NCBI RefSeq assembly: GCF_026262505.1
Contig: NC_067206.1
Coordinates: forward strand, 16,009,641-16,073,640
Reading direction: 5' to 3'
Source of the DNA: Trichomonas vaginalis G3
Lineage: Eukaryota > Parabasalia > Trichomonadida > Trichomonadidae
DNA length: 64,000 bases
Below, piece by piece: positions 47,999 to 60,521 of the stretch (position 1 is the stretch's first letter; each line of letters starts with the position of its first letter). The translations under genes were made by a program, and so were the position numbers. The notes under the pieces were generated by a model that did no database searches, had not been told where the DNA came from, and was given only the letters and a program-made list of their open reading frames with translations.

Positions 47999-49256
47999 TC
48001 AATTTCTTTGATTCCTTCTTGAAGCGTTGAAATTTCTTATTGACTCTCTTAGATCTTTAACAACTCCATCTACAATCCAAAGCGGTAATTTACTTGAATC
48101 ATATTTTTCTGAAATTTCGTAAAATTTGTTAGGTGTGTACCATGTATGTAATGTCGGGTTTTTTGGTAAACTTGTGTGTGGGTTTGAATTGTAATTTTCT
48201 ATAAGACTTTGTATATCATTCCATGTGGCGTCTTCAATTTCCACATTTTGCCAAAACCTTTCAATTTTCCCATTCATATATGGGCAATGTGGGAGAATTG
48301 TAATACTTTGAACGTTCGCATTTTGTAATAAATTTCGAAAAAACCCAAAATTTTCTGTTCCGTTATCACTCCATATAGCAAAGGGCTTCCCATATTTTTG
48401 GAAACATTGGTCAATTACTCTACTTGTTTGCGCAGCTTCTTTTGTTTCCAAGTGAGCCCATGCTAAAATTTTTCGGGATTTATCGTCAATAACCGCATAA
48501 AGATATTCACCCTGACGATGTTTAAAAAATGAATATCGACATGCCATATTAAGTTTATATATACTGCTTCGTTTTTGTTTTTTTTTGGTTGAATTTTTTG
48601 GCAGGTTGAACGATATTCAGAATTTTGAAACACTTCTTTAACAGTTCTTTCTGAAAAGTTTGTTTCCAATAATTTTTTGTTAAAAATAATCGGTTGATTT
48701 TTCCAAATTTTGAGTAGTTTCTGTATGGAGTATATCTCAGATAATTCCGACTCATTTGTGGATCTTCTTCGGAAGAATTGGAAGAAAAAAAGTTTTTCTG
48801 CTGATGAATCAGAATCAGAATTTGTATACTCAGAAAGATATTCTGAAGAATTTGAAAAACATATTGGATTTGTATTTAATTGTGAAATTGGTAAATCATC
48901 TAAATCATGATTAGCATTTTCGGTTTCCCTTTGAATTAACATATCCTTATCGGTAATAATTCTTCCGTATGCTCTTGATATTCCGATTTTTTTAACTTTT
49001 TGATGTAATTTATTTACTGTATTTAATAATTCCTCAGGTGGTTCGATTGGTTTACGCCCTGGTTTAAATTTTGTGTCAGGAATTCCATTTGATTTAATTG
49101 CTAAGTGGAATGTTTTTTAGATATTGATGGTATAATGCGTCCATCAGTGAGTTGGACATTGCTAAGTATTGTTTTGAGTTTTTGACCTTGATTAATTTGT
49201 TCAATTGCAGATTGAATCCAATTTATATCAATTAGATCGTAGATCTTTCGACTCAT
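47999..49256 (-). pseudogene. IS3/Ginger-like transposase relic
   Basis: The N-terminal HTH-like piece starts at 49256 (MSRKIYDLIDINWIQSAIEQ). A GRKPIEPPEE-type linker region follows, then a middle piece with SERTVKEVFQNSEYRSTCQK and WHVDIHF. The C-terminal piece has EYLYAVIDDKSRKILAWAHL, the aspartate in IWSDNGTENF, and the glutamate in HCPYMNGKIERFW. All three catalytic positions are still recognisable, but the gene is split over three frames. A plain DNA transposon, related to the gene at 38554. Confidence 0.8.
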
Positions 49257-49322
49257 CTGAAATTTTATAACTTTTGAAAGAAACCGTAAAAATTGTGAAA
49301 CATGCTTTTTAATAAAAAACAA

Positions 49323-50112
49323 TTTTGATGAAAACCATAAATTAATTTAAAATTGAAATAAATTTTTGAAATCTATGATATTGAATAAAAAAATTTATAG
49401 TGTAGATATTGATATAGATATAGATGTTAATTTTAATATGATATTTGATAAAATTTTTTTATCAAAACATACTGATAATAGGTTGACATGTAATATGATA
49501 TTTTGCCTTGTAAATATATTTGGTCGGCAAAATAACCTAATTACTCTTATTTTGAGTTCACTTCCACCATTTCGTCTTATGATAGTTTGTTATCAATTGT
49601 TTCAATTAATTGAGATATCTTTGACTTTTGATCTTGATTTGATTAATTCAAATCAAGATTCTTTGATGATTGCGATTCAATAACTTTATTCAATCGAGAA
49701 ATCTCTAATGTCTGATAGTTAGATTTCTGATTCAATTTGGCCATGTCGGCTGATTATGATTCAATTAATTTCTGCAATTGAGAAATCTCGAATTTTTGCA
49801 AGTTAGCTAACTTATTCAATTCATCAATTTGTGATTGCTGATCTTTATATATTTTCGCCATTTCTGCAATCCTTATTTCAAAAGTGACATCTGACATTTG
49901 ACATTTGACACACCATATAATTTTTCATTTGCCCGTATAATTTTGAATCCAGGAAGAATTTTGTTTTCTTGCTTCATCTATATTCATCGTTTCGGTTAAT
50001 AATTTCATCCCAATTATAATGTTTGCACAATTTGCTTGAGGTTCGGATCTTTCTGAGCTTGATACGAATAGGAGTTATGGATATGATGACAAGCGCAAGG
50101 AACGAAAACATT
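49323..50112. other. Decayed repeats and a short coiled-coil frame
   Basis: Near-repeats of ATTCAATTAATTTCTGCAAT and similar, and a minus-strand 35-codon frame at about 49860 (MAKIYKDQQSQIDELNKLAN). An AAAAGTGACA end-like motif lies at 49884, with TGACATCTGACATTTGACAT beside it. A terminal fragment of another element is likely; boundaries not clear. Confidence 0.4.
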
Positions 50113-50394
50113 TCATATAAATTGGACTTTTCCCTCATCGATGGCCACACCAACAAATCCGATTTTTGAAAATGCTGTGCATGCTGCATTATCTTCTCTT
50201 TGTGCTACATCTATCATAGAATCATGTATTGTTGTTCTGGTCATTGATGGATATATTGTATTAATAAACTTGTCAGCAGAAAATATTTTCTTTTGTAATT
50301 CAAGAAACTTTGAAAACATTTGATGAATTGTATATTTCATTAATAATTTTCCAGCTTTGGTGAACTGCGTTGAAACAAAAGTTTCTAATGCCAA
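50113..50394 (-). pseudogene. Fragment of a repeated gene family with VAIDEGK motif
   Basis: The product reads MALETFVSTQFTKAGKLLMK, a Tyr/Lys-rich helix region, MTRTTIHDSMIDVAQRED and FVGVAIDEGK. The VA[IL]DEGK motif recurs at the end of the gene at 51311-51955. A conserved aspartate in a hydrophobic strand followed by a break suggests the first catalytic strand of a DDE transposase. That is inference, possibly the same family as the relic at 57600-57860. Confidence 0.4.
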
Positions 50395-51310
50395 ATTTAA
50401 TTGTCATGTCATTGCTGCAAACGCCTCAGTTAGAGATATTTACAATTTTGTTTAAATTTTGAAAAATACAGTCTGATATTTCATATTTTTTCATAGAAAC
50501 ATAAATTACATATTTGATTTCCCTCACTATTCTTCTAATAAAATTATATTCACACAAATTTTTGAATATTGAACTCTGTTGTATATACCTTATAAACATA
50601 GTCAGAATATATTATATTAGTAAACTCATAAGTCTTATTAGTCACAATTTTTTTATAACTATGGTCTTATAACCATACATTTTCGAGATAATACTATAGA
50701 AATAATATAAATGACAAAATATTAGTATTTTTAGTGATGCGGCAATTACGCATTTTAACTGTGCGTATGAATTTTTTTCGCCGAAAATTTTCGCAAATTG
50801 CGAAATTCAAAAATAAAAAAAATTATCTTTTAATCGTCATTTTTTCTTTTCTTGATTTTTTTATGGAATTTCTTTATACTATGGAATGTATCAATTTTAT
50901 GAATGCTTCTATTTATATATATATATATATAAAAAACAAACAAATATGCAATGATGTACAATATGGATCTATGTGCGTGTTCTCAAGTGCGAAAATTTGA
51001 ACACGCACCGTGAGGGGTGCGAATTCAAAATTCTGATGTTTACATGCGTAAGCGTACATTCAAATATTACTCACTTGTGAATTATTTCAATAAGATTTAT
51101 CAAAACAAGTGCGTGTTCAAATTAAAAATATAAAAATTAGCATTATAAAACATATAAAATTTAATTCTTTTATTATTTTTTCCCTCAGAAATTCGAATAA
51201 AATCATTTCTAAAACAATTTTAATATGTTTAAGATAAATAATATTTTTACCAATTTTTTTTATTTTATTTTTATTTTTTTTTTGAAATTGAATAATGTGG
51301 CGCAATATAA
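50395..51310. other. AT-rich sequence, no feature supported
   Basis: Short frames only. GTGCGTGTTCAAATT-type and inverse AATTTGAACACGCAC motifs (51109 and 50992) form a loose inverted pair, with GAGGGGTGCG between. Otherwise nothing recognised. Confidence 0.4.
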
Positions 51311-51955
51311 ATGAATTTTGTCCAAATTCCTCCGGATGTTAGAAAATACGAGAAAAAAAGAATATATCGCAAAATCAAAACACTGGATTCTCAAGTGTAC
51401 AATTCAGGTTCCAACAGAAGATGGCCAAATATTTCCATGTTATTTTTCCAAAAAAGCGATCTACTCAAGAAAGATATAAAAAGGGGAAAGTTCCATGTAT
51501 GCCAGCCGGATAAGGCAATACAAAATGATATTCGAAGATTTTGTAATGCCAATGAAATACATTTAGAAAAAAATGAAGAATATAATGAAGACAGTGTGTA
51601 TAGAAGACTTGTGATTCTTTTGGCCAGGCACAATATATCATTAACAGCAGGAGTGGGAGTAGAATTTTATAATTTAATTCTTTATTCATTTTGTACAGGA
51701 TATACATGTGACAGAAAACCTGGAGTGACACCCCTTCCAAGAGCAGCGGAAGTTATCCCCAGAAGAAAACGTGACAAATTAAGAGAAGATATGATTTACA
51801 CAGCAAATCAATTACATCACTCAATTATGAACAGGTTCTCTACTTTTGATATGCCATACTCATGTGTTGCCTTAGATGAGGGAAAGACCAAGAAGAGATC
51901 TTTGCAACCCTCATCCTCATCTTTGAAGACTCCAAGACTCCTATGTCGCGTGTAA
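51311..51955 (+). pseudogene. 214-codon frame of the VALDEGKT family
   Basis: The frame is MNFVQIPPDVRKYEKKRIYR, an N-terminal basic region, then helical segments (DAIQND-like, HLEKNEEYNEDSVYRRLVIL), a PLPRAAEVIPRRKRDKLRED block and YSCVALDEGKT, followed by a low-complexity end that probably marks loss of the true C-terminus. No membrane segment. It shares the VALDEGK motif with 50113-50394. A transposase-type protein is suspected, not shown. It could be a truncated copy of a multi-copy parabasalid family. Confidence 0.45.
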
Positions 51956-53765
51956 ATTCGTGCATTTATAATGCACGCAATGTGCTTGAAGAGCTGAGCA
52001 GAGAAGGAAATCGTTTCGCAAGTGTCTTCATGGAGAAGCTTCTTGCTAAAACGATTCACTCAGAGGGCGGAGGAATATGGGCGTTTGCATATATTACAAC
52101 CCCTCGTGGTTTGGAATTCGCTTAACAATCGAGAGTTCCCTCCTCCACCAATGGTTACATTAAAATGTTCTAATATCGAGAAAAGACTATAGATCCGCTT
52201 GACGATGTTCGTGAAATCTTTATTGGCAGTGCTGCATGTGAAGCTTCTGACACTACAGAACCTCCTCCTCAAGCCTTGAAAGACAAATGGCCATCGGAGG
52301 ATTTGGACAGATTTGATGAGGAAATTCAGGACAATGAATAAGTTTATGAAAGCATAATTCCCCTTGATCGTTCCTTGTATTCCCCCTTCTTCACATTTCA
52401 TTCCTCTTTAGTTCCATCATTATTCTTTCATTATCTCAACTTACTCTCAGTCAGCTCAATTTAGTTATTTAACTTCGAATAAACTATTATTTTTCTGATT
52501 TATTTATTATTTTGTACATTATTTATTTAATTCATTATAATTTGTTTTTCTTTTTAAGGGAATTTATAAGAAGTGAAATAATAGGAAGTGGAAAAGTAAA
52601 AGAAGAAGAAAAAAAAAGAGGAAAAAAATGCGGTGTTGATTTTTATATTTTGTTTCGTGGACGAATGACTGGTACTTCGTAACAGTCATTCGTCCACGAA
52701 ACAAAATATAAATATAAATATAAACGGTCAGTACGTAAAACCGTTGCATGCCTAGTATTTTTTATACAATTTCAAATTTTATGCTAAAAATGTTAAATTA
52801 AACAATATTTGAACGATCATTATAACATATATCGTATATAAATACCATACATATCTCAAAGACAGAATTTTGCCTATCATCCCGAATCTCCATATTTCTA
52901 TCCAATCGAAAATATTATTCCGATCTTCTAATTGTGAAAAGCTGAGTTTTTAAGTATGTTTTTAAATTTCAGGCCAAAAAAGTGTGTTTTCATAATATTT
53001 TGATAAGAATCAAACAAATATACTATATATATATATCCGGAATCTCGATATGAGATATTAAACGACAAATCACAAATTTTGTAATAAATAAATTTATATT
53101 CGTGTGTGCACATCAAAAACTAGGACCTGCTAGTTAAAACACTAATAATATATTTATAATCTTATGTATTCATATTTTACAATATAATAATAAATCTAAC
53201 GCAACTCCCTCACTCAGAATTGAATTTTTTTGATGCACAAGAAGTATATATCGAGGAAACTTTTTATATGAGTGTGATATTAGATTGTTCTAACATATAT
53301 ATTATATAAGGTACATTGATACATATATCTTGCATTATCATATATGTGTATCATATCACAATAAAAACTTTGCCTGTTGCACATTTCTCCACAAAATATC
53401 TCTCTGAATATTGAATAATTCATATAGATAATGTGAAATGTAATAATATATTATATAAAATCATACACAATGTGAGAATATGAAAAATCATAAAACACAT
53501 CAAATGCAAAAATCTTGCAATTAACACAAAAACTCAAAATACTCACACAATTACTATGTAGCACTCATTAATTAAACAAATAAATTATTATATCTCAATA
53601 CATCTATAATCCCTCTAATTAATGGAAAAAATTCTAATTTAATAATTTTTTGATTTACTTCAATAAAAACACTATACTCATTAAATTCATAATAAACAAT
53701 AAAGTGACATGTATGCAAAACTAAAATTACACATATTTTAAAAATAATGCAAATTAGGAGATCTC
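51956..53765. other. Intergenic-type AT-rich sequence with one strong hairpin
   Basis: Contains decayed coding-like bits (GPLRIWEFHE-type, about 52170-52330, unclear) and the hairpin at 52648-52712. The rest, 52750-53765, is over 75% A+T without frames or repeats I can support. Confidence 0.45.
52648..52712. repeat. Long hairpin (26-bp stem)
   Basis: ATATTTTGTTTCGTGGACGA plus ATGACT pairs with its exact inverse across a 13-nt loop (GGTACTTCGTAAC). Another short stem, ACGGT/ACCGT with GTACGT between, follows at about 52722. It is isolated, not within recognised inverted ends. Confidence 0.85.
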
Positions 53766-55885
53766 TTTTTTGGGGAACTGAGGGAAACTGAGCACTTTTT
53801 CTCTGTGAATATTAGATTTTTTATTAATATGTTTAAACAAATATTATCTATTACTATATTTTAGATTATTGTTTAAATAAAATTTAAATTATCATAAATA
53901 TTCGCAGAGTTTTGATGAAAAAATTGTGTCACTTTTGCAAAAATTGAGAGCCCCTTTGGGTAACTGAGCGACGATTATTTACTCTATTTTTTCTTGATAT
54001 TTAAATTCTAATTTGATATTAGTATATAATTGCACTTATAACTATATATTTAATATTAGATTTTAGAATAACTCTAATATTTGAGTAGATAAGAAATGAA
54101 ACAAGCTCAATTTCGAATTCCCAAGATAAAGAATATCATAGCAAAAAAAGTTGATTGAAATCATGATTGATAATTATGTTTAAACAGAAATCTACGATAA
54201 ATGCTAATTATTCAAAATATAAGATTTTGAAATTTTTTAAGATATTAAGAAACAAACATTATTATGATGTGGGGATGAAATAATACTTGCGATTTTTATG
54301 TGAATGTTGATTGAGTTGCAAATAGATATAAAGTTATTATCAGTTGCCCTCAGTTTCCCGAAAATTTTAGGAAAAAGAGCGATAGTTCCCTCAGTTTCCC
54401 GACGATTATTTTAACTATGATTTCCTCAGTTTCCCGAAATGACGATAGTTGTAAACTTCAGTCAGTTTCCTCAGTTGCCCGACGATTATTTTAACTATGA
54501 TTTCCTCAGTTTCCCGAAATGACGATAGTTGTAAACTTCACTCAGTTTCCTCAGTTGCCCGACGATTATTTTAACTATGATTTCCTCAGTTTCCCGAAAT
54601 GACGATAGTTATCAATACATTTTTATTTTCTTAATTTTTTTCTTAATCCTATTGCTTCTCTATTATTTCAATATATATAATCTACTTTCCTAAATCATAA
54701 AATTTTGATATTATTTAACTTATTGGATTTCATAAATTCTTATTCTTGTTAAATTATGCAATAAATTAAACAGATTTCTTTGAAATTCTTTTAATAAATA
54801 TAAGTGTTTATAAATATTGATTTGAAACGTCGATATATACTCTTGATAATTCTAGTTTGTTAGCAAAAATTTTAAAATCCATTATTTTTTTTACTTTTTC
54901 TTTACAGAGAAATTTTTTCTTTTGAAAAATCACTATCAATTTTAGATATTATGTATTTAAATAAAGATATCTAATTAAGTGATTGGTGATAATTCAAAGT
55001 ATAATAGTATAAAAGAATAACTTAGTCAAAAATTGTATAATTGAAATATTTAATAGAAATTGATAAATATAGAAGATAATGTATGAAGAATATAAAGATA
55101 ATAAAGTAAATGAAAAAAGTCAGATGAAATAAAGTTTAAAATAATCGTCGGGCAACTGAGGAAACTGAGTGAAGTTTACAACTATCGTCATTTCGGGAAA
55201 CTGAGGAAATCATAGTTAAAATAATCGTCGGGAAACTGAGGGAACTATCGCTCTTTTTCCTAAAATTTTCGGGAAACTGAGGGTAACTAAAAATAACACA
55301 TTCAATACATCAAAATATACATTCAACCCTTTACTATATGTTTTATATTATCTTTTTGTATTCTTATATTTTCAAATTCATTCAAAAGCACAATATTTTT
55401 TCCAAATAATAAGATTCTTTTTCAAAAATTTCAATTTAGTTAAAAATTGTACACTATTCTTGTAAAGGGTACAGTATACATGGATATATTACAAATCTAG
55501 CTTCCAAATCCAAAATATTATCGTTAAATTATTTAAAACTAGATAAAAATTGCGTGATTTAACTATAAATGGATAATAATATCTGATAACAATAATAATT
55601 GATATCAAATGTTCAACTACTTTTAGTTAATAACTAACAGATATTGAGATATTGAGATTGATTGATCAAAAATAATCGTCTCTCAGTTGCCCAAAAGGGC
55701 TCTCAATTTTTGCAAAAGTGACACATTTTTTTCATCAAAACTCTGCGAATATTTATTATAATTTAAATTTTATTTAAACAATAATCTAAAATATAGTAAT
55801 AGATAATATTTGTTTAAACATATTAATAAAAAATCTAATATTCACAGAGAAAAAGTGCTCAGTTTCCCTCAGTTCCCCAAAAAAA
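53766..55885. mobile_element. Noncoding foldback element with GGGAAACTGAG arrays
   Basis: Terminal inverted repeats of about 215 bp start TTTTTTGGGGAACTGAGGGA on both sides. Inside is a second inverted pair of arrays: at 54340-54615 repeats of CCTCAGTTTCCCGAAATGAC and CGACGATTATTTTAACTATG (period about 78 bp), and at 55140-55290 the inverse. CAGTTTCCC or its complement occurs about twenty times. GTGTCACTTTTGC lies near each arm. No open frame of note, so it is non-autonomous. Confidence 0.85.
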
Positions 55886-57600
55886 GGTGGCCCGTATGGA
55901 ACTGAGTATAACGATATTAAGCGAATATATGATGATGTTGACTTGCATTAACTTACAAGTATTATATAATGTTACATATAATTTTTATTCGACTCATCTT
56001 GATAGCTTTTATATATTGAGTTATTTATCGAAGAAAAAAAATTCCGGAAAAAATAATATTTTTTTTTAAAAAAAATCGGAAAAAATGATATCAAAATTTT
56101 TAATTTTAGTAAACAGTGCCAATATTTGTTTGTATCTTACTTTAAACTTACTAACATGATTTATACCATCATTCCTCATATCTCGCGGTCTAATTGCTGC
56201 AATAGTTGTATTATTGTCGCATAATTAAGATTCATCTTGATAACTTTATATTATCTCGGAAGCAGAGTAAATTAAAAAATTGTTTGTGGAAATTGCATAG
56301 TATCATTGTAAACATTTGCTTTATCACATCCGATGTTGGGATCAATTTTCTCAAGTTGCTCTTGTAAGAAAGACTCACAATTGAGATATGGTGGAAGTGA
56401 AGCATATCTCAATAATTTTTCCATTTCTTTAGGTGTTTTGAATGAATATCTATTTATTATCATGTTTTGTATCTATACATATTATATAATCCAACTTATT
56501 TTTGTAAAAATTTCAAATTTTTTTCAAACAAAATTGAATAAAAAAATACACTTGGAAGATATATTTCTTTAAGTTAGTTATAGTATTGAAAATAGTTTTG
56601 TATATTTATCATTAATATATAAGAAGATAATTCGTTTCTAGTTTCATGCCATTATGAATCAAAATTTTGCAAATTCAATTGTATATAATAATCTTTTAAT
56701 TTAAAGGCATCATCAGACCAAGAGATGTCAATTATGTGCATCCATTATATTTGATTTTGTCTAGCATTAATAAATAGATCATTTGTTCTGATTAATATTT
56801 ATCCAATCATAATATATATATATATTGTTTAATTAACTTTTTTAAAGCTTCATATTAACAAATAATAATTTTATAGTTCCATGATCTAAAGTAATTATTC
56901 AACAATTCTTAATAAAATAAGATATATAGTTTATGTCTAATATATTTGTGGTAGAAATTTCAATTGTGGTAAGACGAAATGATGGAAGTGAGGCATATCT
57001 CAATATTTTCACCAGATCTTCAGGCATTTAGCATGAATATATAATTGTTATCATGATTTGTATTTAGTAATATTATTTAATCCAACTTATCAAAGCTAAA
57101 CAAGATAAGAAATGCGTTTTAAATTTTTTCAAACAAAATTGAACAAAAAATACACTTGGAAGATATATTTCTTTAAGTTATTTATAGTAATGGAAATAAT
57201 ATGGTATATCTATCATTAACATATAAGCAGATCATACCTCTCTTGTGCCATGCAATTATGAATTAAGAATTTTGTAAATTCAACTGTATATAATAATCTT
57301 TTAATTGAAAAACATCATCAGACGAAGAGATGTTAATCATGTGCATCTAATATAATTGTTTTTGTCTAGCATTAATAAAAAGATCATTTGTTCTGATTAA
57401 TATTTATCCAATAATAATATATATTCATTTTTGAATTTAATTAACTTTTTTAAAACTTAATATTTAATAATATTATTATTCAACATTCTTAATAAAATAA
57501 GATATATGCTTTATGTCTAATATATGTTTTGTAGAAATTTCGAGGAAATATCAAGGTTTCAACATCACTTCACTTCCACCATTTCGTCTTACGAAAATAC
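55886..57600. other. Two diverged ~600-bp repeats with decayed coding
   Basis: A segment with GGAAGTGA[AG]GCATATCTCAA, AAAATACACTTGGAAGATAT and AAAAGATCATTTGTTCTGATT-type sequence occurs at about 56380-56800 and 56985-57440. The minus frame at 56272-56463 (MIINRYSFKTPKEMEKLLRY) covers part of the first. No family recognised. Both copies end near GGTAAGACGAAATG or its inverse. Confidence 0.45.
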
Positions 57601-57860
57601 CGAGGCATTAGTCAATAAATGCTTAGATCATTAAACTCCTTGTATTATCATTGTGCCCCGAATCAATTATATTGGAAAATTATTTGTTGAAGATATCTTT
57701 GAATGCCTGTGCAATTACAACATCATATGGTTGTGCTGCTGCTGTGCAGTGACCTGGGTATGTTATCACATGAACATGATGATCTGCAAAATATTTCATT
57801 GCAAGAAAATTGCGGCGAGTAATATCTGAGTTAATTAGAAGAAAAACTTCCAAATTCAGT
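57600..57860 (-). pseudogene. DDE_1-like transposase relic
   Basis: In one open stretch the minus strand reads EVFLLINSDITRRNFLAMKY, then FADHHVHVITYPGHCTAAAQ, then PYDVVIAQAFK. This resembles the P-hT--QP-D-----K block near the last catalytic strands of DDE_1 (pogo/Tigger-like) transposases. Only this core survives; flanks are decayed. A DNA transposon relic. Link to the VALDEGK frames is plausible but unproven. Confidence 0.55.
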
Positions 57861-58800
57861 TGGATATATTATATCATTCAACTTTTGAAATTAATTATTT
57901 GTGGTACACTTGAAGAAGTTAAATCATGAATTTTTTCTTTGAAATAATTTATTGAAGAATCACTCATTTCTCCATCATAATATTTGAATAACTCGATATT
58001 TTTAAAATTATTTTTATCTTTGCTTGAGAATATAATAAATGTCATTTTCAAAAATTTACATTTTCGTCAATAGCATATGAAGATGGAAAATGTAGAATTT
58101 TCGAAAAGTGACTAGTAAATTAGTATCTTTAAAATAACATCAAAATTTTAGATTCTTTTAATAAATCATTATAACCATTATTATATATCTTTTAAAAAAT
58201 GAAAATAAATTTTATATTTTTTATTTATATTTGAACATATAAATTAATATAAATATATATATATAATTAACTTTCAAAAGAAAATTTGGATATGAATTAA
58301 TGAATATAATAATTGAAAAACTGCTAAATTTTGATGGAAGAAAAAATATCAATTTAACATAGGAAAAGAGTGAAATTAATAATTAAAATAAATACAGATA
58401 GAAAGTACTCATGGTAACAAACATATATATCAACTCAGAGTTGATCTCCGCCAAAAACATACCAGAGAATTTCGACAAATTCTGACAAAAGCATTGCAGA
58501 CTCATTCGGGTTATATAGATAGGAAGCACACTTACTTCCTATCTAGTTTCTTAGATGTTTATATTTAGAAATTTATCATTTCTTATCATATTACAACACA
58601 ACAACATTGTTTATCCCGATGTATTTGTACTGTATTCCATTGTACAAATTATTAGATGTTTGTTTATAATCAACATATTGGAAAGACATTTTTATCTAAT
58701 TACTTATTGAAATAGCAATTTTGATTTATTATTTATTTATGATAATATATAACCTTATTTGTTTACATTTGTCATTTTTTTTCAAAAATTCATTCTTGTA
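57861..58800. other. AT-rich sequence; one short hairpin
   Basis: AGATAGGAAG(CACACTTA)CTTCCTATCT lies at about 58520-58547. Otherwise short frames only and no recognisable element ends. Confidence 0.45.
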
Positions 58801-59535
58801 ATGAATCTTGCTAATGATAACTCAGCTCCAGTAGCTGACCCAAATATATGTTTTGATTTCGTACAGTATTGACGGTATGGGATGCAAGCAGAAATGTTTG
58901 CAAATTGCAATTATACAAGAGATTCACATACTCAAGCAGATGAAATTACTGTTCTTCGTCATTATTGAAGAAGGAAGAGCTGTACAGCTGGTTTTATCTT
59001 TCATCTTCAAGATAATTCTTATAAATATGTTAGTGGACATTATCATCACATTCATCAAGGTGATACACCGCAATCTAAATACTCACCAAAAAGTATCTTC
59101 TTACGAAGGTATATTCAGCAGTTTTTCACAAGTGGGAGAAGGTGGTGGATGCAATTTCTGCATCATATCAGGCATTAAATATTCCACTAATCAATAACTT
59201 TATATTTTTATCATATGATGAAAAAAACACTGAGACAGATTAAGAAAGAAATATCAAATAAATTAATCAAATTACCGAAAGAACAAAATCATTATGTAAA
59301 CTTTAAGGATTTTGTTGAAAAGTACAAAGATGACAATAAAAACACACCTTCTCAACAAAATTTGGTGTTTTATCATATTGATGATTATGATAATCCAGTG
59401 GATTTTCAATTTGTCTATGGTGATTGTAGAATTAAAGATTTATTATACAAAGAACCAAAAATGTATCATATAGATTCTACATTTAAGATCCTGTTCCAAA
59501 AACTGGTATTGTATATCATATTGTGCAAATTTTGT
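58801..59535 (+). pseudogene. MULE-like transposase relic
   Basis: Frames in series show a zinc-finger-like N-terminal block (MFANCNYTRDSHTQADEITV; CTAGFIFHLQDNSYKYVSGH) of FLYWCH/FAR1 type. Then MKKTLRQIKKEISNKLIKLP and a MULE-domain start (KEPKMYHIDSTFKI, with the family's aspartate). Coding similarity stops at about 59535, where a CCGTACCGAAATG element end begins. Several stops and frameshifts are present and the catalytic domain is mostly missing. A dead Mutator-like transposon. Confidence 0.55.
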
Positions 59536-59618
59536 TCCGTACCGAAATGCATCACTAGAAAAGTGACAAAAAGTGACACTTACTCTTATTTTGCGCGGCA
59601 ATTTTTCTAAGTTATTTT
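59536..59618. mobile_element. Terminal fragment of a TIR family 2 relative
   Basis: CCGTACCGAAATGCATCACT, AAAAGTGACA (twice) and TTGCGCGGCAATTTTT match the left end of the elements at 59885 and 61494 in order. Only this end is present before another element begins. Confidence 0.65.
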
Positions 59619-59884
59619 GTTGTAAACAGAAATTCATCAAAAGTGACACCTCAGAAAAGCTAAAATATTGAATTTTTGGAACTTTTGATAGAGCACATTT
59701 TTAAATATTAATTAAAGTAAATGTATATTTTGTAAAGATTCTTTTTAATAAAAAAATAAAATTTTGAAGAAGAACACAAAATCTTCTGAAAAATAATATC
59801 ACATAAACTCATATTATTTTCTAATATATAACTATTTTATATAAAAATCAAATTCAATGATCTTAAAAGCGAAGGATTGTTTCG

Positions 59885-60521
59885 TACCGAAATGGCTCAC
59901 AAAAAAGTGACAGAAAACCTTAAATTGCGCGGCAATTTTAATTAAAAAAATAAACATTAATTTTTGTGATTGATATTATGTATTTTATTTATATTATATA
60001 AGATTTAAATTTAGGGGAAAATTGGGAAAAAAATAAGATTGGAAGTCTTTAGGTAAGAAGGAAAGGGCAAGAGATATATAGTGTACCTATATACCTCTTG
60101 CCCTTTCATTCTAAGTAGAAATGGGAGAAACTTTGTCCGCATCATCAGTTATGCGGACAAAGTTTCTCCGATTTCTAATGGGAATTGCAGGCTATGAGGC
60201 ACTGATATATAATCAGTACCTCATAGCCTACAATTCCCCTTATTAGACTTCCAAACTTTGAGTTAATGTCTTGACATTAACTCAAAGTTTGGAAAACTTC
60301 TCGTAAGAATCAATCGTCAAAAACCTCGATTGCAGTTATATTCATTGTGTTAAAAAACATTAAAAATTATTAAAGATTTGTATAATATGATTAAAAATGG
60401 GAAATAATATGAGGCAATATAAAGGAATATGAATATTAAATAAATATATCTAAATAGAAAGAATCAGAAAAATCAAATTATTGGCGCCAAAAATGTCACT
60501 TTTTTGTGAGCCATTTCGGTA
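59885..60521. mobile_element. TIR family 2 element, copy 1, with four-hairpin cassette
   Basis: The inverted ends are TACCGAAATGGCTCACAAAA plus AAGTGAC. The interior has GCGCGGCAATTTT and a four-hairpin cassette at 60061-60293. No gene. The flanks share a 15-bp TTAAAAGCGAAGGAT. Confidence 0.85.
60061..60293. repeat. Four-hairpin cassette
   Basis: The four are: 60061-60107 (21-bp stem, one mismatch, 5-nt loop); 60124-60169 (GGAGAAACTTTGTCCGCAT stem, 8-nt loop); 60181-60237 (26-bp stem, 5-nt loop, homologous to 12100-12160); and 60250-60293 (21-bp perfect stem, 2-nt loop). Copies at 61667-61899 and about 63273-63505. Confidence 0.92.

Noticed and set aside
49974-50189. 71-codon minus frame beside the VAIDEGK fragment
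   Set aside because: Probably further decay of the same gene; the content is too weak to call separately.
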